IMG/VR virus record: IMGVR_UViG_3300046820_000495
Location: 1-64,000 of that record
Length of the DNA stretch: 64,000 bases
DNA from: a virus
Strand: one strand, 5' to 3'
Part shown: positions 56,481 through 64,000 of the stretch, one piece after another
Layout of the letters: each line of letters begins with the position of its first letter
Numbering within the stretch: position 1 is the stretch's first letter
Position numbers and translations under genes: made by a program
The notes under the pieces: model-generated
Database searches by the model: none
What the model saw: the letters and a program-made list of their open reading frames with translations, nothing else
What the model was told of the DNA's origin: nothing

Positions 56481-57197
56481 CTAACTGGGTAGGTTCTGTA
56501 CCCAGTTAATGACATCAGTGTATGCATTGAGGCAAACACTTCCGTGGTCATCATTGGTCACAATCCACGAGCTGTAAGCAGTCTTTGGTACTGGATCGTA
56601 GATAAATTCTTTGGTAATGGCCTGTGTGGTATCATTGGATCCACTGACCATTATCACATTCAATTGTCTAGTGATTCGTCTTACATTGGTTGCCATGTTG
56701 GCATTGCCTTCTGGATCAAAGTAACTAAGGTAGCAACTGGGACGGGCCTGGAGTGCCAGGATATCAATGGCACTCCAGTCTACAAACTCAGTGACATCAT
56801 CATTGCCTTCTGCTGTCAGACGTTTGGCCTTGGCCACTGACCATTTGACCACGTACTGCATTCTGGGATGGTGAATGTTATGTGCGCCAGCTAGGCCAAT
56901 GATACTGTCAAAGTCGCTGTTGCGTATAGCATAGTAAAAGGAAATACTAACGCCCATACTATGGCCAACCAAGTGTATTTTTGTTGCACCACCGGCACGT
57001 AGACGTTGAATACCTGCACGTAATTCAGCTTCAGTTTCTTCAAATTTACTATGGTATAATGAGTTGATGCCCCAAGAATATGCTTGGTAATCTACCAGCA
57101 ACCCATCTTCAATCATTTTGTTTGCCAATGGGGTAATTGAGCAACTGGGGTTGTTAGGGCCAGAACCCTTGCCGTGTAGTATTAAAAAGCCATCCAT
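56481..57197 (-). CDS. Alpha/beta hydrolase, lipase-like (second)
   Basis: The 238-residue protein starts FLILHGKGSG with the oxyanion HG, has LVGHSMGVSISFY (nucleophile Ser about 99), an Asp region VTNDD and His in DDHGSVC near the C-terminus. A soluble esterase or lipase is likely. It is unlike the hydrolase at 23951 apart from the fold. It follows the tRNA. Confidence 0.78.
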   Translation of the reverse strand: MDGFLILHGKGSGPNNPSCSITPLANKMIEDGLLVDYQAYSWGINSLYHSKFEETEAELRAGIQRLRAGGATKIHLVGHSMGVSISFYYAIRNSDFDSIIGLAGAHNIHHPRMQYVVKWSVAKAKRLTAEGNDDVTEFVDWSAIDILALQARPSCYLSYFDPEGNANMATNVRRITRQLNVIMVSGSNDTTQAITKEFIYDPVPKTAYSSWIVTNDDHGSVCLNAYTDVINWVQNLPS

Positions 57198-57213
57198 GCA
57201 GTATATAACTCAT

Positions 57214-57303
57214 TTAGATCATGGGCTTTTGCCAAATATACTTGTGTACTAATTCAAAATCATCACTGACGTCTGGAAAATATACTTGCTCAAACTTATG
57301 AGA
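57214..57303 (-). pseudogene. Possible gene relic abutting the tRNA
   Basis: Directly after the tRNA on the minus strand a frame reads TISHKFEQVYFPDVSDDFEL then VHKYIWQKPMI and a stop. It looks coding but has no ATG, GTG or TTG start after the tRNA. It may be the 3' end of a gene cut by tRNA acquisition. The evidence is weak because it is only about 30 codons long. Confidence 0.3.
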
Positions 57304-57305
57304 AA

Positions 57306-57384
57306 TGGTGGGCCGTCTTGGAGTCGAACCAAGCACCAATGGATTATGAGTCCACTGCTCTAACCAAGCATGAGCTAACGGCCC
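57306..57384 (-). tRNA. tRNA with CAU anticodon (Met or lysidine-type Ile2)
   Basis: A full cloverleaf: acceptor GGGCCGT/ACGGCCC, D arm GCTC/GAGC, anticodon stem TGGA/TCCA with loop CTCATAA (anticodon CAT), and T arm CTTGG...CCAAG with TTCGACT. CCA is encoded. The TTGGT between anticodon and T arms resembles tRNA-Ile2 more than elongator Met, but identity cannot be settled by eye. It is not initiator type, since the three G-C pairs of the anticodon stem are missing. Confidence 0.93.
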
Positions 57385-57393
57385 TATACACGT

Positions 57394-57422
57394 ATTGTAC
57401 TGTAGTAAAGCCGCGCTGTCAA
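57394..57422 (-). promoter_or_regulatory. Sigma70 promoter of the tRNA gene
   Basis: TTGACA, 17 bases, TACAAT on the minus strand, nine bases before the mature tRNA 5' end. The -35 box overlaps the end of the nuclease gene, so the tRNA has its own promoter. Confidence 0.78.
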
Positions 57423-57425
57423 TGA

Positions 57426-58247
57426 TTATTCTGCGTTCTTACCACACTTGGCACGTTTGGCATTGGTTAGGGCACCAAAGTCCACTGGCCATTCTGAACC
57501 TACAGCTACTTCTTTAGCGCCAGCTGGGTATTCATAACTGACACCAGCTTCCTTTTGTATCTGTGCTATGTTTACACGGAACTTGGTCAAGTCATTGCCC
57601 AGGTTAACATAAGGCCTGGTATGCGGGAATCTCCAACCTGCTATTTCTTTTGTAGCATTATTGATTACAATTTTATAATACCCATGTGGTACAATAACTC
57701 GACCTGCACCAATTGTCTCATTACCAGCACCATACATAGCGCCAACGTATATGGTAAAAGCCTGGTTGCGTTGGACTGTCCAACCTCTTATAGATGTCTC
57801 TAACAACTTCCATATTCCCCGATTTAAAGAGCCGTGTTGAGGATACATGTTTGTCATTAAAAAACTTTCGTACTCCACAATGGCTGACCATGATAAATCA
57901 CCGTCTGGGGCCGCATGTCCTTTGTCATAGCCTGTGCCAGCGTAGTCATCTGGCTTGGCACCTGTGCCGCCCAAACTTTGATCAGCAACAAAGGCATTGG
58001 TGCGTGGGAAGCATCCTAATGCGTTGGGCGGTGTTAGTGTATAACTTACATACGCAGGAATCTTAACAGGAGCGTCATACGCTACTAGATAAGCTTCACG
58101 GCAAATTGGTTTGACGTCGCGCTTGGTATCGGCGAAGCCGTAGGGTGCATGAACTTTACAAGCGGCCAAGGGCAATGGCGGTCGTTGTTCCCATGCATGT
58201 GATAGGTTAGCAAAAAGTGCAAATGCTAATACTACTAGGTGTTTCAT
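57426..58247 (-). CDS. Secreted DNA/RNA non-specific endonuclease (NUC1 family)
   Basis: The 273-residue protein has a clear signal peptide (MKHLVVLAFALFANLSHA) and the NUC1 domain with TGYDKGHAAPDGD, the DRGH motif in a DKGH form with catalytic His, and NMYPQHGSLNRGIW with the metal Asn. Secretion to the periplasm or outside is predicted. It could degrade DNA of competing phages entering the cell, or released host DNA. AAAGGA lies before the ATG. Confidence 0.88.
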   Translation of the reverse strand: MKHLVVLAFALFANLSHAWEQRPPLPLAACKVHAPYGFADTKRDVKPICREAYLVAYDAPVKIPAYVSYTLTPPNALGCFPRTNAFVADQSLGGTGAKPDDYAGTGYDKGHAAPDGDLSWSAIVEYESFLMTNMYPQHGSLNRGIWKLLETSIRGWTVQRNQAFTIYVGAMYGAGNETIGAGRVIVPHGYYKIVINNATKEIAGWRFPHTRPYVNLGNDLTKFRVNIAQIQKEAGVSYEYPAGAKEVAVGSEWPVDFGALTNAKRAKCGKNAE

Positions 58248-58273
58248 TTGAGTATCCTTTAAAACAATACTTA

Positions 58274-59731
58274 TCAGTGAACGGGTATATTATGTAATGT
58301 TTGGAATCTTACAGCGTCTGCCCAGGAGTTGACCAAGGGTTCGCCTTTGATATTTAGGCTGGTGTTCATTAGGATAGGGCAACCTGTACGACGATTCCAT
58401 TCTTCCAGGATACTACGGAACACAGGATTATCTTGACGTGTTACTGTTTGAACTCTACTGGAATTGTCCACATGGCACACACCCGGCAACATGTCTGGTA
58501 GTCTGCAACGTGCCACAAACTGCATATAAGGACTAGACTTAACAGGCATATCAAAGTATGTGTCTGCAGATTCTGCTAATACAGCAGGCGCAAATGGCCT
58601 AAACTGTTCACGCCGCTTAATAGAGTTCATTCTAGGTTTTGCATCCGACCCTCTAGGATCGCAAAGTAAACTTCGGTTGCCAAGTGCCCTTGGACCAAAC
58701 TCGGCTCTGCCGTTAGCCAATGCCACAACACGGCCTGCTTCAAGGTCATCCACAATTGCATTAACATCTACGTCCCTTTCAATATTTGTGCCCAAGTAAG
58801 GGCCTTCCCACGTTAAATGGCGTTGGGTGTGTGCGGCCACTGCTCCTAAAGCACTTCCAGCATCGCCTGGATTGGGCATAATCCATACTTCTTTAAATAA
58901 ACCGCTACGAGCAATAACGCTGTTGGCTACACAATTAAGCGCAACGCCTCCCATGAATACCAAGTTGTCACTGACAGTATTAGAGCGCATCACTAATATT
59001 GTTTCTAGTAGGTATTCTTCAATTAATTTCTGTACACTAGCGGCAATGTCAAATTTACTAGCAGTGGGATCCTTAGGTTCCCACCATAAGCAACCACGAT
59101 GTAAATTATGACGTAATTTAAAGTCAGGTGGCGCCCATTTAGTAAAGAATGTTTCGCGTAATTCTTCTAAGTATTTGGGTGTGCCGTGTGCGGCCATGCC
59201 CATTAAAATATATTCTTCTTCGTTGGGCTTTAGGCCCAACCACTGTGTCATTGCTGTGTAAAATAATCCCATGCTGTCTGGGTATTTTTTAGCCCAGCGG
59301 CGTGTCATTTGATCTTTACGAGCTTCCCATATGCTTACACTATCCCATTCGCCAATTGCATCTACTACTAATATTGACGCATCTTCAAATGGACTTGTAT
59401 AATATCCTGCTGCCGCATGGCTTTCATGATGCCCTACATAATCAACAGGCAGGGAATTTAATCCTACTAAACGTAATTGATCACGCGGACTTACAATCCA
59501 AGGACGCTGTCCGGAAAATAGTCTGCGTAAATTCTTTTGAAAAGGCTTTTCAAACCAAACAATTTGTGTAGGTTCACCATATTGTCGCATTTCTTTAACC
59601 ATGTCAGCATCTAACATAGTATCATTCTTTACTCTACTGTAGCGTTCACTGTGTGCCGCCCAAACAATTCGATCCCCATCGATCAGTGCCATGCTGGCAT
59701 CGTGGTTCTGCGATGTAATACCTAGTATCAT
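58274..59731 (-). CDS. Carbamoyltransferase (NodU/CmcH/TobZ family)
   Basis: The 485-residue protein has the family core: MILGITSQNHDASMALIDGD, VGHHESHAAAGYYTSPF with metal-binding His, GGVALNCVAN and GRAEFGPRALGNRSLLCDPR, and NTSLNIKGEPLV near the end. These enzymes O-carbamoylate sugars or antibiotics from carbamoyl phosphate through a carbamoyl-adenylate. It is a little short at the C-terminus. It follows the 37-residue gene and two radical-SAM genes in one row, suggesting a joint pathway. Confidence 0.9.
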   Translation of the reverse strand: MILGITSQNHDASMALIDGDRIVWAAHSERYSRVKNDTMLDADMVKEMRQYGEPTQIVWFEKPFQKNLRRLFSGQRPWIVSPRDQLRLVGLNSLPVDYVGHHESHAAAGYYTSPFEDASILVVDAIGEWDSVSIWEARKDQMTRRWAKKYPDSMGLFYTAMTQWLGLKPNEEEYILMGMAAHGTPKYLEELRETFFTKWAPPDFKLRHNLHRGCLWWEPKDPTASKFDIAASVQKLIEEYLLETILVMRSNTVSDNLVFMGGVALNCVANSVIARSGLFKEVWIMPNPGDAGSALGAVAAHTQRHLTWEGPYLGTNIERDVDVNAIVDDLEAGRVVALANGRAEFGPRALGNRSLLCDPRGSDAKPRMNSIKRREQFRPFAPAVLAESADTYFDMPVKSSPYMQFVARCRLPDMLPGVCHVDNSSRVQTVTRQDNPVFRSILEEWNRRTGCPILMNTSLNIKGEPLVNSWADAVRFQTLHNIPVH

Positions 59732-59732
59732 A

Positions 59733-59846
59733 TCAATAGATAAATGGATCTCGTTTGCGTAATTCTTCCATACGCTTTTTAATTCTGCGTTTTTCTTTAT
59801 AATTGCGGTACGGGGCTAATAGTAAATCAAGTAATTTCTTAAACAT
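59733..59846 (-). CDS. 37-residue basic protein
   Basis: Read from the gap between two large genes: MFKKLLDLLLAPYRNYKEKR then RIKKRMEELRKRDPFIY. AGGAGAC precedes the ATG, and its TGA overlaps the region just before the carbamoyltransferase ATG. The N-terminal amphipathic start and strongly basic rest suggest membrane-surface or RNA binding; a short modified-peptide substrate of the radical-SAM enzymes is another thought. Function unknown. Confidence 0.55.
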   Translation of the reverse strand: MFKKLLDLLLAPYRNYKEKRRIKKRMEELRKRDPFIY

Positions 59847-59866
59847 GGCTGTCTCCTGTCAATTAC

Positions 59867-61936
59867 TTATTGCCACGTACCAGTATCGTTGTATCTGTGA
59901 GTAAAAGAAAAGTCCCAAGTCTTACGTTCTTCTAATAATGCTATTTCTTCTGAATATTCTTCATTGGTAAACTGGCTTTCTCCACCACTGCCAGGCAATG
60001 CTAGCTTACGAGCACGTCGAGCCGCCACAGAGTCAGCACGACTAAACTCACTGTAGTGCCAAGCATCGTCACGTTGAACAAAATCGTAGTAGAAATCCGC
60101 TATCCAATGTCCATTTGTGTCAATGTCAAACTTGAATACACCTGTAAAGTTACAGCCCATCCTATCACCAAACTCTCTATTACTGAATTCTGGGGTAATA
60201 GTCATGTCTAGTGTATAAGCACCGCGACTGCGCCACATTAGTCGTAGCAATGGCCATATTTCATTTACAAGACTATCAGCAAAATCACTGATTCCAGGCT
60301 TGATAATGTTGTAGTCAAACACTTCGTACTCTACTTCACGTACCACGCTGTTATCAAAGTTTAATTGGCATATATCATTGACACCACTGCGATTGGTAAA
60401 GTCAATATTTTCCTCTGTTACAATATTATTAAGGAATATATTAAATGTAGTCAGGCGAATTAGTCTATGCACCTTGCTGTTAGCCGAGTCCTTGGTAATC
60501 CAATTACCTTCAAAATAGCTTTTAGCAATATTATACTTGTCAGTGTTCTGCGCTAAGATAGTGTCAGGCGGAATAGTAAAACCGTGTCCGGCGCTTACGT
60601 TGGTTAAATTGTTGTTGCGGTTACGCCAAATAAAGGTCATTGACTCATAAAAGTCCTGTGGAGTTTCTGTAGGGAAACCAATAATCCAATTTGAAAACGC
60701 TTCTACCCCTACCTCCTTACCGTGACGCAGATTCTGTTCCATTTCCTCTACAGTGACACCCTTGTCCATGTCGGCCAAGACCCGGGTACTACCCGATTCA
60801 ATTCCGTAGCTTAGGCTAATACAGCCTGATTCCGCCAGGTCTTTGTAGTATTCCAAGTCCATACGTCCGTCACAGCGAGCATAACCTGTCCATGCAATTT
60901 TCATTTCACGGGCAATTACGCCTTTACAGAACGCACGTAGCTCATTTAAGTTCCCATTTACCAAGCTGTCCAAGAACCAAATAACATTGACGCCACGATT
61001 AAAATACAAGTCTGCTACTTCTTCTAAGATGTTACGTGCCATGCGTCCGCGATACTTCCAAAAGTGTGTTTCGCTACAGAATACACATTTAGCTGTACAG
61101 CCGCGGCTTAGTTCTGCGTTAACACCGTTAGGAAATCCATAGTCTAGTGGGTCAAAATAGCTATAATCCGGACTAGGCAGTTGATCTAAGTCTAGTCGCT
61201 GACCATCTGTTTGACGTAACCAGCGTTGCTTACCATCAAACTGGCCTGTTTCTATTTCTTCTAATGCTTCTAGTAGTAGCTGTTCGCCTTCCCCTGTGAT
61301 AATATAATCATATTCAGATTCAGGTTGCCAGTAACTTTGATGACATTGTGGGCCACCTACCATTACTAATATATGCGGATAGCGGCGCTTTAATTCTTTT
61401 ACCATCCACTTGGTAGGTTCTTGATTACAGTAGTAAAGACTAAAGCCCACCACAGTGGGATTCATTTCCCCAATTTTATCTAAATATTGATTTAAAAAAG
61501 GCTCTACGTATTTGTGCAAATATTCGTAATAATGATTGTCCATCCAACGCCATTCGCGTGAACCATCCCAAGGGTTAAAGTCCAAGCCTGGCCAGTTACC
61601 GTGGTCTTTGTGTGCTTTGGCGTTTAAATCAAATGCGTGTGTAGCGTAACCAGCGTCACGAGTAATAGCGGCTAATCGTGCTATGTTGTAAGGAGGAAAG
61701 TTATGTGCCCACTCTGGCAGCAACATAAACACAATGCTGGTAGCTCGTGTAGCAGGTGTTATCGCCACTTGCGTTAAATTACTCTGTGGTTTAGCACGAG
61801 CAAAGGGTTGCAGGGCTTCTAGAACCTTACGGTGTTTGGCATCATAGTCTTCTTCTGTTTTAGCTACAGGCTTGGTTTCTTTTAAGGCGTAAATCTTTTG
61901 CCAGCCGTATACACTATTTTCTTTGGGTTTAGTCAT
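59867..61936 (-). CDS. B12-binding-type radical SAM enzyme
   Basis: The 689-residue protein has an N-terminal cobalamin-like Rossmann region (about 60-230, with VGFSLYYC, VMVGGPQC and IITGEGEQLL) and a radical-SAM domain with RGCTAKCVFC (Cys280, 284, 287). It continues with SYGIESGSTRVLADMDKG. The B12-type DxHxxG motif is not obvious, so cofactor use is uncertain. A C-terminal 200-residue domain is unrecognised. It overlaps the next radical-SAM gene by eight bases. Confidence 0.85.
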   Translation of the reverse strand: MTKPKENSVYGWQKIYALKETKPVAKTEEDYDAKHRKVLEALQPFARAKPQSNLTQVAITPATRATSIVFMLLPEWAHNFPPYNIARLAAITRDAGYATHAFDLNAKAHKDHGNWPGLDFNPWDGSREWRWMDNHYYEYLHKYVEPFLNQYLDKIGEMNPTVVGFSLYYCNQEPTKWMVKELKRRYPHILVMVGGPQCHQSYWQPESEYDYIITGEGEQLLLEALEEIETGQFDGKQRWLRQTDGQRLDLDQLPSPDYSYFDPLDYGFPNGVNAELSRGCTAKCVFCSETHFWKYRGRMARNILEEVADLYFNRGVNVIWFLDSLVNGNLNELRAFCKGVIAREMKIAWTGYARCDGRMDLEYYKDLAESGCISLSYGIESGSTRVLADMDKGVTVEEMEQNLRHGKEVGVEAFSNWIIGFPTETPQDFYESMTFIWRNRNNNLTNVSAGHGFTIPPDTILAQNTDKYNIAKSYFEGNWITKDSANSKVHRLIRLTTFNIFLNNIVTEENIDFTNRSGVNDICQLNFDNSVVREVEYEVFDYNIIKPGISDFADSLVNEIWPLLRLMWRSRGAYTLDMTITPEFSNREFGDRMGCNFTGVFKFDIDTNGHWIADFYYDFVQRDDAWHYSEFSRADSVAARRARKLALPGSGGESQFTNEEYSEEIALLEERKTWDFSFTHRYNDTGTWQ

Positions 61937-63092
61937 CTTGCCATTCTGCTAAAAAATCAGGCCATAATTCATTAAATGAATACTTTTTATCATTTAAGTA
62001 TTTTACTTCTGTCGCGTGTGTCCAGTCAGTGAATTCTAGTTTCTTTATTAACCATTCATCACCTGTGCGACCAATGGTTGGGATAAGCTGGCTTCTAATG
62101 TTTTCTAGTGCTGACATATCATAGCCGCTTGAGCTGTATTTGGCTATACATAGATCCAACTCTGCTAAAGCTTTGCGCTTAAAGTTGTCTGGCAATTTGA
62201 ATACGTTTAAGCTACGAATGTTTTGTATAGCGCACCAGTATACTTCATTGAAATAACCTTCTCCGATAACGAAGTCATAGTACTCGCATAAGTTAAATGC
62301 TGAGTATGTACAGTATAAGGGATGTGCGTTAATAGTTTTGACACCTTGTGCATTAAGATATCGCAAGTTAGACACAAAGGTTGTCCATTCTGCACCGTGA
62401 CGTACATATTCAAATCTCTTGTCCACTGTGTCAAAGCTGATGCCCCACTGTGCGTTTGGGTTGGCTATCAACTTGGGTGCTATTGTGTTATTGGGCAGGT
62501 CAATGCTTAGATTGCTTAGTATGTAATAGTTCTTTGTAGGCAGTAAATCAATTAGCCGATGATTTTGCTTTTGTAGCAAAGGCTCGCCGCCTAGTAGATT
62601 AATTGTTTCAATGCTGTCAACAGAGTTGATATTTTCAGCTATTAGCGTAAACAAGCTGTCTTCTGCTTCGGCCTTGTTGGCATTGATCTTAATACCTTTG
62701 AGTACACTCCATTTACTGCTGAAATATTCATAGCAGTAATTGCAGGCCAGATTACACAAGTTGCTCCAGCGTAGATCCAGCTTTTGAAGTTCAAATGTTT
62801 CTTTTGTTGCTGATTCAAACTCTTCAAATTTTTGAACACTATTGGTATCAACTCGTTCACTTCTGGCCCCCATTGCTTCTAGCTTTTGGCATTGGGCACA
62901 TTGTGGATGCCAGCGTTCTTCTACAATGGCCTGACGTATGCCTTGTGCTGTAGGACCTTGTAGTATTTCTTGTATGCTTTGCTTGTTGATATCGCCTATG
63001 TCCATTTCAGCACTACAGCAGGTTTTAACCCCGCCGTCTGCGCCTAAGAAAATAGTATTAAATGGGTAAGCGCAAAAGGTTTCTTTATTCAT
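61929..63092 (-). CDS. Twitch-domain radical SAM enzyme
   Basis: The 387-residue protein starts with a cysteine-rich segment (FCAYPFNTIF, then TCCSAEMDIGD and QCAQCQKLEAMG) typical of the twitch/SPASM-like auxiliary domain placed at the N-terminus, followed by SNLCNLACNYCYEY (Cys113, 117, 120) and INLLGGEPLL. This order is known in phage twitch-domain radical-SAM proteins. It probably acts with the B12-type enzyme and the SGNH-like protein in one row. Confidence 0.87.
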   Translation of the reverse strand: MNKETFCAYPFNTIFLGADGGVKTCCSAEMDIGDINKQSIQEILQGPTAQGIRQAIVEERWHPQCAQCQKLEAMGARSERVDTNSVQKFEEFESATKETFELQKLDLRWSNLCNLACNYCYEYFSSKWSVLKGIKINANKAEAEDSLFTLIAENINSVDSIETINLLGGEPLLQKQNHRLIDLLPTKNYYILSNLSIDLPNNTIAPKLIANPNAQWGISFDTVDKRFEYVRHGAEWTTFVSNLRYLNAQGVKTINAHPLYCTYSAFNLCEYYDFVIGEGYFNEVYWCAIQNIRSLNVFKLPDNFKRKALAELDLCIAKYSSSGYDMSALENIRSQLIPTIGRTGDEWLIKKLEFTDWTHATEVKYLNDKKYSFNELWPDFLAEWQDD

Positions 63093-64000
63093 TGTTTAAT
63101 AATTTATTCATTAATGCATCAGCAAGTTGCTCGTGGTATTCCACGTGTGCATGATAAAATCCATGAACTTGTGAATCGTTTCGCCAGTCAATGAGTTTGC
63201 TCAAGCACATGTCATGATCAACAATGCTTCTTAACTTGTGAGTATTGGTTGCCATACACATAAAACGTGGATTCAGCTTTTTATCCTGGACAAAACTGGC
63301 ATAGTCATCCATGGTGCAATGTAGATACTGTACTAATAATCTGCCGCCAAGTTCCTGACTCAGCAGGTCCAGATAGCGCAAAGAAGCATAGTAGTTAAAA
63401 AATAAAAAGTATTCGTCCCCAATATGTTCAACAAATTCATTGTGGAAACGCTCGCTAGGCCAGTATTTAGGATGACCAATGATTGGGGTAGCAGGCCATG
63501 GCCATCCAAATCGTTCTTTTTTGTCAAAGTACATCCAGCGTTCCATGCTAGTTGCGCCAACTAGTATTAGATCATATTCAGTTAGTACACCTGAGGACAA
63601 ATCTTGTTCAATCATGTAAATCATTCCTTGCATACCGCTGCCAGGTATGCCACGATTTAAAATAGGAACATCAAGTCGTTTGGCAAGTTGTCCGGCCCAA
63701 CTGAGTTTGGACTGAGTATCTAATACTGTTTTATCGCCCAAGAATGGATAATCAGTGTAAAAGTCATTGGCGCCAGTGGCTGAATATTTTCGTTTTATCT
63801 TATCAACTTCTCCACGTGACGCGGGCGTTGGCCAAAACAAATGATCAGCCAATTCACTGCCTGCTGTGTGACTGCATCCGTACGCTACAACTCTATTAAA
63901 TTTAATAGTTTGACCGTTCCGAGTGATAGACTTTAACGGAAGCATTTCCCAGTCTGAATGAAGTATTTCAATAACCTCAGGTCGCAATTGATACAATGAA
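63085..64000 (-). CDS. SGNH/GDSL-like protein, 5' end beyond window
   Basis: At least 303 residues, open to the window edge; the first visible in-frame start is a TTG at 63996. VVAYGCSHTAGSELAD resembles block I (GxSxTxG) of SGNH hydrolases, with the Ser as nucleophile, and a late HVEYHEQLADALM may carry the His. It overlaps the twitch-type radical-SAM gene by eight bases, so it belongs to that unit. Esterase or acyl/carbohydrate-modifying activity is inferred. Confidence 0.6.
   Translation of the reverse strand, partial: SLYQLRPEVIEILHSDWEMLPLKSITRNGQTIKFNRVVAYGCSHTAGSELADHLFWPTPASRGEVDKIKRKYSATGANDFYTDYPFLGDKTVLDTQSKLSWAGQLAKRLDVPILNRGIPGSGMQGMIYMIEQDLSSGVLTEYDLILVGATSMERWMYFDKKERFGWPWPATPIIGHPKYWPSERFHNEFVEHIGDEYFLFFNYYASLRYLDLLSQELGGRLLVQYLHCTMDDYASFVQDKKLNPRFMCMATNTHKLRSIVDHDMCLSKLIDWRNDSQVHGFYHAHVEYHEQLADALMNKLLNNE

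Overview
The window is part of a large, strictly lytic, T4-like (myovirus-type) bacteriophage genome, most like marine or freshwater T4-superfamily phages. Four lines of evidence support this. (1) There is a T4 gp44-type clamp-loader ATPase, a DexA-like exonuclease, PhoH, a gp31/GroES-like co-chaperonin and collagen-like tail fibres. (2) Genes are packed with stop/start overlaps, many of them small. (3) Near-consensus sigma70 promoters (TTGACN-17-TATAAT) precede short 'early' genes, and T4-late-like boxes (NATAAATA or GCTAAATA) precede structural and chaperone genes. (4) No integrase, repressor or insertion sequence is visible. A spanin pair, a secreted nuclease and a SleB-type cell-wall hydrolase point to a Gram-negative host. 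The host cannot be named from the sequence.

Layout. 1-9065 (minus): virion appendage module with an S8 protease (cut by the window edge), fibre-like proteins and a 1375-residue collagen-like fibre. 9120-14854 (minus): ClpA, DnaJ/CbpA, spanins, IF-1 and two unknown late proteins. 15024-15782 (plus): PhoH. 15767-23916 (minus): nucleotidase, clamp loader, many small genes, GroES-like protein, a DnaE-like fragment, an A-type Fe-S carrier, a QueD-like enzyme, an exonuclease and dCMP deaminase. 23951-25199: lipase-like hydrolase converging on a Bax-inhibitor-1/YccA membrane protein. 25203-31498 (minus): early region of small unknown genes plus a ParB-like protein. 31632-35241 (plus): operon with two PP-loop ATPases. 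35285-36286 (minus): three tandem paralogues. 36405-49291: an island rich in 2-oxoglutarate/Fe(II) oxygenases with HNH, TauD, MTA/SAH nucleosidase, aldo-keto reductase, radical SAM, QueC-like and SprT-like genes. 49322-57197 (minus): ClpS, Hsp20, ribosomal protein bS21, ClpX, another oxygenase, SNase-like and SleB-like proteins, a P-loop kinase and a lipase-like protein. 57306-57384: one tRNA with anticodon CAU. 57426-64000 (minus): secreted nuclease, carbamoyltransferase, a 37-residue protein, B12-type radical SAM, twitch-type radical SAM and an SGNH-like protein.

How the genes may work together. The most striking theme is takeover of host proteostasis and translation. The window holds ClpX and ClpA (both keeping an IGF ClpP-docking tripeptide), ClpS, a J-protein, Hsp20, a GroES-like protein and a BI-1/YccA homologue, together with IF-1, bS21 and a tRNA, but no ClpP. 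The second theme is iron and radical chemistry. At least seven 2OG oxygenases, three radical-SAM enzymes, an Fe-S carrier and a nucleosidase able to clear 5'-deoxyadenosine sit with three PP-loop ATPases and a carbamoyltransferase. These look like one or more modification pathways whose product is unknown. The third theme is regulatory. Several early and late promoters sit so that the predicted transcription start falls on, or within two bases of, the A of the ATG. One late promoter lies in the loop of a hairpin that hides a ribosome-binding site.
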